Source: Paragonimus westermani (lineage: Eukaryota > Platyhelminthes > Trematoda > Plagiorchiida > Troglotrematidae). Taken from it: a stretch of 64,000 nucleotides of DNA. Where the stretch lies: contig QNGE01000849.1 of NCBI GenBank assembly GCA_008508345.1, positions 99,044 to 163,043 on the forward strand, given 5' to 3'. A program made the position numbers and the translations under genes. Shown here one piece after another: positions 58,901 through 64,000 of the stretch. Numbering within the stretch: position 1 is the first letter of the stretch; every line of letters starts with the position of its first letter. The notes below the pieces were generated by a model. That model was not told the DNA's origin. It ran no database searches and worked only from the letters and a program-made list of their open reading frames with translations.

Positions 58901-61011
58901 AAAACATAGATGAGCTGGGGTACAAACCAAATTTATGTTGGGTAAAGCGGGAAATCATGGAGTACAGTGGATCATTTCTGTCAGTCGAACAATTGATTGT
59001 ATAGATATCAATGAGAATAGTTTGTTAGCCATCACTTATATCAAACCATGCATACGTTTTTAGATTGTTGTCGGTGAATCGGTATTCTTTGATGCACTCG
59101 TTTGTCTGTAAATGCAACCGTACAGAACACAGTACTTGTCCTATGTGCTCTCAACACAACTTTCTCTGTGACACACTTCACATGAAATGCAGACAAAGCT
59201 TGAGTGCACACCACGGCATATATTGGCGTTTTGATTGATCGCATTTGCACACACACACACACACGTTGGAATTTAGCTACGGTAGCGGCTGCCGCTTCAT
59301 TTTTCTTGGATGGGTGTTTGAAGTTGTCCGCCCGTATCCGATCTAGCCTGTGCGTTACGCCGCGCACAATGAGGTGGACTCAACTTTTCGTTCAGCCTGT
59401 CCTCATGCTATTCAGCTGTTAATAAACAACACACTGTTTCTGGCTGCGTGAACTTAGATCAAAGAGGACGAACCGCTCGATATCTATGCCTATCTATCAC
59501 ACTGACGTTGGTTTTTTAAACTCCTTTGATGATCCGGTAGTGATTTGGCGTGTGTTTGTGTGTGCGTACTTATGGAGCAGTTGAGTATTTCGCTATTCGG
59601 AATACTGAAGTTGACTGTTCTGCATGTGAACGCTTACTTTGAGTGTCAGTCGTCTACCCCCATGTGCGTTTCGCCGTTTGATTCGCATCAACGACGTTGA
59701 TTATCTGAGTACAACTCTCCTTGTGATTTGGCATGGATTTCGGCTTCAACAACAGTTGCTCAATGGGACAAAATGACTGTTCATCCGTGGTTGCCTTTGA
59801 ACAACCATATGCGTTAGACCTGGCAGACGTAAAACCAAATCTACTGGTGCTTTGCTCCTTAATTTGCATAGGGCAGGTATTCGCTATCGATATTAAGTGT
59901 GCCGTCCTTCGTGGGCAGCTGTTCTACTCACAGTAGTTTATCCTGAACCGTGTACTGGTTGGCACTGATCCTTAAATATTGACCCACTGCTCTTTGGGTC
60001 CAGGTTGGTTCCGCACTGAGATAACAAATATCCGTCATGTCGGACACATTAGGTGATCTTAATATATACACCAGCGAACCAGTTTCGGTAAGCATCTATG
60101 AAATGAAACAGGCCGCACACATTCTGTTGTCTCCCCGTATTAATGGACACAACTTTGGTTGTACCTAACTGTCATCATTGGCTAACTTGTGGAGACTTAA
60201 GGGGAACTAGGATCAAATAAAAAACCAACGAACTCTGTTCTAAGTGATGTGATTTTGATCACGGCAATCTTTTCAAAAGCCACTCTGGGCGATCGAAGCG
60301 TAGAGTAATAAAATTCGCTTTCAATCTTGTGTTATTTTCCACTTTTTGCTCATCAAAAACTCAGCTGATTCATATGGAGTGTCCTCTTATGACTTTGAGG
60401 TCGGTGGATGCTTTCTCCTGTTATGGAGTTGTTGATTATCACACGAGAAGATTGTTGAAGACAGTGTACACCGGTATTCTCATCGTTGGTGGGGCCAATG
60501 CTTACCATGCGATAAATTTAGGGTCACCAACTTTTAAGGATTGACCCGTGAACATACTGAACCCCGCTGGCATATGTGCGCGTTTTCCGTAATCAAATGG
60601 ATAGTTCACTTGTTCCACTATCTGTATGATGATTACTTATGCCTCGTTCGAAGTACAGTGTAGTGATGTCCATCCTCCTGCAAGGTAAAAGCGGGTGCTA
60701 TCCCGTTCTTGAAGTAATCTTCGCTTACCCGAGTTAGCGATAGCCCTGTGTTAATGACGCCTGACTACTACCTGCACGATCATCTGGGTGCCATGACTAT
60801 TGCTTAGGTTTGTGTAATTTCATAGTATTCAGACTGCATGTCACCTTGTATTTTTCATGGCAGTGGAACACCGTTTGGTACAAAAGTTCACTAAAATAAA
60901 ATTGTTTGAGCCAATGGGTTAAACACTGTTTCGGATGGTTGGAAGAACTTGCACATCGACGCTTTAATCATAAAGCATTCACCTTCGCTTTTTTCTGTTC
61001 TTTCACCGTAG
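55936..61011. other. No exon recognised upstream of the receptor exon; CA repeat
   Basis: Several ORFs follow acceptor-like polypyrimidine/AG sites (56276, 57341, 60364), but none shows the cysteine-rich repeats expected of a TNF-receptor ectodomain. The longest unassigned pair is 58202-58405 and 58396-58692 (plus, adjacent frames). A (CA)n run lies at 59248-59264. Taken together this looks like intron. Confidence 0.45.
59248..59264. repeat. (CA)8 microsatellite
   Basis: Seventeen bases of uninterrupted CA. It gives the THTH run in the overlapping plus-strand ORF and a VCVCV run in the minus-strand one. Confidence 0.9.
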
Positions 61012-61437
61012 ACTATACGGCGTATGAGAACGGAGCGGAATTTTCCGAGCACCATGGAACGCGCCAAAATCAAATGCTACCCATTTACTGCTCTATCATG
61101 GGTATGATTATTGTCTTCTTACTGTTCTATGTGATATACAAATTATGGCGACAACGTGAGGCTATTACCAATGCAAAGTTGTCCGATGCGGCATATACGG
61201 TGGCGGGATTCAAGAACGTCACACGAGCCGGGGGTCGGTCTGTTTCTGTGTCCATCAGCCCCACTGGAAGTGGATTCCAGACCGTCCGTTGCCCAAACCC
61301 AGACACGTGTGAAGTGTTGTCGGACACTACGGAAACGATGAACCCATGTTTATCGGATTCAAACGAAATGCATGGAGTGCAAGAACGTGACCCACTTCTG
61401 CTGGGTAATGTGAGTAGGACGCAAATCAACGAAACAG
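61012..61437 (+). CDS. Internal exon of a p75NTR-like TNF-receptor-superfamily protein
   Basis: The acceptor is a long pyrimidine tract ending CACCGTAG (AG at 61010-61011) and the donor is CAG|GTGAGA at 61437/61438. The exon is 426 bases, phase 1 to phase 1. It encodes an extracellular stalk, then the transmembrane segment LPIYCSIMGMIIVFLLFYVI followed by basic YKLWRQR (61074-61160), then a juxtamembrane tail with SDAAYTVAGF, two cysteines and PLLLG. The P-[IV]-YCSI start, with one cysteine near the outer side of the membrane segment, is the hallmark of vertebrate p75NTR, where that cysteine supports dimer signalling. Schistosomes have one such receptor (family knowledge). The ligand-binding cysteine-rich exons and any death-domain exon were not found in the window. 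Without splicing the frame would stop at 61454. Confidence 0.75.
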
Positions 61438-61789
61438 GTGAGACAGCTGGATGATTTCTGGATGCTCAGGTCTGTAAATTGGAATCATGAGTATTGTCTG
61501 TCAAAATATGCCTTCAAACGACTGTGAATTTTTAATTTCAAAACAGCTTAGAAATAACCCGTTGTTAATTTTATTGATAATTTATCACATGTTCTGCATA
61601 AACCTCTCAGACCAGTTGTGATGGGTACAGGTTTACGGGGTGTTCAAGACAGGTCAAACATTAGCAGCTAAGTAATTCTACAAATGACAAGTTAGGTATC
61701 AAGTTGCTGATAGTAATGAACTGGGACGTATGGAAAACCGATTGGGAGTTAAATTGATACAGTCAGGTAGATTCATCGTAATATCACGA
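61438..61789 (+). other. Intron sequence downstream of the receptor exon
   Basis: Starts with the donor GTGAGA. AT-rich, with nothing recognised before the antisense retroelement at 61790. Confidence 0.5.
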
Positions 61790-62560
61790 CCTAATGGTCA
61801 AGCTGATTTCAAGAGGGTTTCGTGATCGTACTTTAGTGTTCGTTCATTTCAGTTTCAAGTTTTCGTACGGTCTGTCCGACATAAACCTACAGACAGTCTA
61901 TGTAGTTCATCACCAGTTCATTCATAAGGTAACGAATCTTTGTTGTCCTTATCCAATAGATAACCCTGATGCTGGCCTCATTCAAGGCTTACTGGATAGC
62001 CTCGGGTGCCTGTTTACAATATTAATTCAAGAACGCCCTTAAGCTTCTTTGCCATTTTAGTATAAGGTTCACTAGAGTTTGTAATAGTGTTTTAAAGAAT
62101 TTTCTGGGACGACGTTTTTTAAATGATGGCTTTGTTGATAGTCTGTACGTAGTTGAAAGACTCAAAAAAACATCAAATCTGCCATACCTGTGTAATGGTA
62201 CTAGGATTCATGGTAAAGACCATTTTGAATATGTACGGCTCTGCAACAAATGATGGCTTTGAAATGCTGTTCTGCTTATGGTCCACATGGCTTTAAATTG
62301 GAAGCTGACGGTTATTCTCCGCTGGTCCTGTAGTCTGTCTGATTGTAAGCTCGGTGCTACGCAGACACTTCAACAGAGTCAACTCGACTCCATTTCATAA
62401 TCAACGAGGTATCATCCACATGGCGATACCAACGTACCGACAATGGGTTAACTTGAGTTAATTGCTTTTCGGAGTTTCCTATTTGAGGAAACAGCCTTTC
62501 TTCCACTTCCAAGAACGACACTCTGACAAACCTATCTTATTGGCCAGATTAACTGATTCA
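61790..62560 (-). pseudogene. Penelope-like element fragment (RT plus GIY-YIG endonuclease), decayed
   Basis: On the minus strand from 62560: FLEVEERLFPQIGNSEKQL, then VRWYRHVDDTSLIMKW (HVDDT at 62422-62408), matching the Penelope RT block RYVDDTF-I-K. Then, frameshifted, ENNRQLPI fits the E-N--LPFLD motif. About 400 bases on comes NYIDCL, a stop, then VYVGQTVRKLETEMNEH (YVGQT at 61883-61869), matching the GIY-YIG endonuclease core of Penelope-like elements (Y-I-C--C---YVGQT-R-L-TR--EH). Both domains are in correct order and spacing, so this is one old insertion, antisense to the receptor exon and probably within its intron. Stops and frameshifts make it dead. The plus-strand ORF at 61794-62042 is its antisense shadow. 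Confidence 0.72.
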
Positions 62561-64000
62561 GTGAGTAACTCGGACAGTGTAATAAGTAATGTAGCGTTGT
62601 TGTGAAGTTGACCTCCAGATCCATTCACTTACTTATCAGTAGAGAAAAACCTTCAATTTCGTAAGTTGTCATCTGGTCTGAGGAAACTTCTGTTTAGTTT
62701 ACAGAACGATTTCGACAAATATAACAAAAGAATATTTGCAAGCTGTTCAGGGTCTGTAAATTTGCATATTGTTCACAACTAACTCTCATCAAACTACTCA
62801 AACACAGAACCTGTCTTACGTTTAGTATTGAGACACTACGCAGCCGCTTTAACTTCAGACTTTCCATACCTGTCGAACAAATCTTGACTGTACTTGAGTT
62901 TGTTGTCGTTAGATTGTGTCTCACTTGAGCGTACACAGATTGCAGTACTTCTAAATAACTAATCTGATATCAAGCGATTGTTTGTACTCTCATATATGAT
63001 GAGTTTACATCGTCATATTTACATTTCATGTGTGTATTTAACAAACTTTCAAACAGACGCACACAGAGTTACAAACGACCTAGTGTGACATTTTAGAAAT
63101 ATGGTCGGATCCCTAATGAAGCAATCGAATGAGTTCCGGGATGCGGGTTTTCATCGCGCTCTCCTGTGTTAAGTAAAAGACATTTTCCCTAACGTTTAGT
63201 TACGTGTGTCCTCACGAGTATGTCAGCGTTGTGACCTTGAATTAGTTTGAACCGAACATATCGAAGTACCACTGATCTTATTCAAGGCTTGAAATTGCGT
63301 ACGTCAGTTTTCATGCTGTTTTGCATGCGTACATATGCCACGAATCCTCATGCGTTAGTTTTTTTACATTACCTTTGCTGGAAGATTCGTAGGAGACATC
63401 TTCCCCAACTAAACAAATTGTTATTGCCCCTCCTGACTCAGCAACCACCCCAGCTTACTGGATTGGTGTGAGTTATTTCTGATTGACTGCTAGCCATCCA
63501 CAAGGCATTTTTGCTTTGGTGCATAAGTACGTCTCGTCTTAACTGTTCAACACATTGTACCGGTGCACTTAGTGTAAACAGTCGCCATGAAAATCTGCAT
63601 CTGGACAGACTCGTTTTTCTTCTTATTTCTGTGGAAAGAATTCATAACGACGAGAGACACCAAGTATTGACTTGACCTGCATTCAGCACTCACGTTTTTG
63701 TGTGTGGAATCTAGCAAAAATCTGTACATACCGACTAGATTAGGCCGCACAATGAACAATCGTAATAATTGTGGAACATTATTTTTACAGACACCACTAC
63801 ATTGGTGGTTCACACTAATGCTTAACTGCCACACCCTATATAGGAAGACAGAAGCAAAATGAAGGGGACGGGAAGGGACCTAACTACTGAAAATGCCTAC
63901 GTCCATATTCAAACATTCAGCATCAAGGTGCCTACACCTTGCAAACAAACAGCCGAACTGCAAGTGAGAGTAAGGCGTCATCAGCGAGACAGCTTCCTTA
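62561..64000. other. No recognisable gene
   Basis: Unassigned ORFs (63547-63834 minus; 63247-63471 plus). A 26-base segment at 63442-63467 lies between an acceptor-like ACTCAG and a GTGAGT donor, but no coding context supports it. Sequence near 63850-63970 resembles 33040-33150. Confidence 0.5.

Noticed and set aside
60906..61011. Upstream extension of the receptor ORF (36 extra codons)
   Set aside because: It starts at a TTG and is separated from the coding block by a long pyrimidine tract and AG acceptor, so it is intron sequence.
61794..62042. 82-codon plus-strand ORF after the receptor exon, considered as a death-domain exon
   Set aside because: No death-domain pattern; the minus strand of the same bases encodes a GIY-YIG core, so the ORF is a shadow.
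63442..63467. 26-base micro-exon candidate between an AG acceptor and GTGAGT
   Set aside because: Flukes do have micro-exon genes, but nothing here supports a surrounding gene; splice-like motifs of this quality occur elsewhere by chance.

Overview
The window looks like non-coding genome sequence (intergenic or long-intron DNA) from a parasitic flatworm, most likely a trematode (liver- or lung-fluke type); the species cannot be fixed from sequence alone. The reasons are moderate GC, no dense gene array, consensus GT/AG splice signals around isolated coding blocks, many decayed non-LTR reverse transcriptases (RTE-like and CR1/Jockey-like), a Penelope-like element, and tRNA-derived SINEs that carry hammerhead ribozymes as schistosome SINEs do. 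Nearly all long ORFs are chance ORFs or transposon debris.

The best host coding sequence is one internal exon near the right end (61012-61437, +). It encodes the transmembrane and juxtamembrane part of a TNF-receptor-superfamily protein resembling the neurotrophin receptor p75NTR. Two weaker exon candidates lie in GC/CpG-rich islands: a signal-peptide-like first exon at 8180-8246 and an unassigned 68-codon exon at 38573-38777 behind a CCAAT/E-box promoter-like block. Whether they belong to the receptor gene is unknown.

Layout: 1-4.1 kb featureless; 4.1-9.0 kb SINE-rich (two families, hammerheads, head-to-head pairs, a GC-rich island); 9-16.9 kb sparse with two CR1-like RT scraps and tRNA-like scraps; 16.9-24.3 kb an apparently perfect tandem duplication of a 3.7-kb unit holding the 3' end of an RTE-like element; 24.3-26.0 kb the 5' half (endonuclease) of a related element; 26-35.8 kb mostly featureless with microsatellites and a small GC-rich island; 35.8-49.9 kb a block with a ~1-kb element present as an inverted pair about 9.4 kb apart, pieces of minus-strand RT outside both arms, the 38-kb candidate exon with a perfect 16-bp hairpin at its stop codon, then hammerhead SINEs; 51.1-52.1 kb another RTE-like RT; 52-61 kb sparse with tRNA-like repeats; 61.0-62.6 kb the receptor exon followed by an antisense Penelope-like fragment with RT and GIY-YIG motifs.

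The most interesting system is the hammerhead-SINE family. A tRNA-like pol III head is followed by a consensus hammerhead core (stem III an 8-nt palindrome, stem I up to 6 perfect pairs) and a 3' tail that a second SINE family shares. Two insertions have exact 12-bp target-site duplications, and one of these has the 5'-inverted structure expected from twin priming, with the only ambiguous base of the window at the inversion joint.
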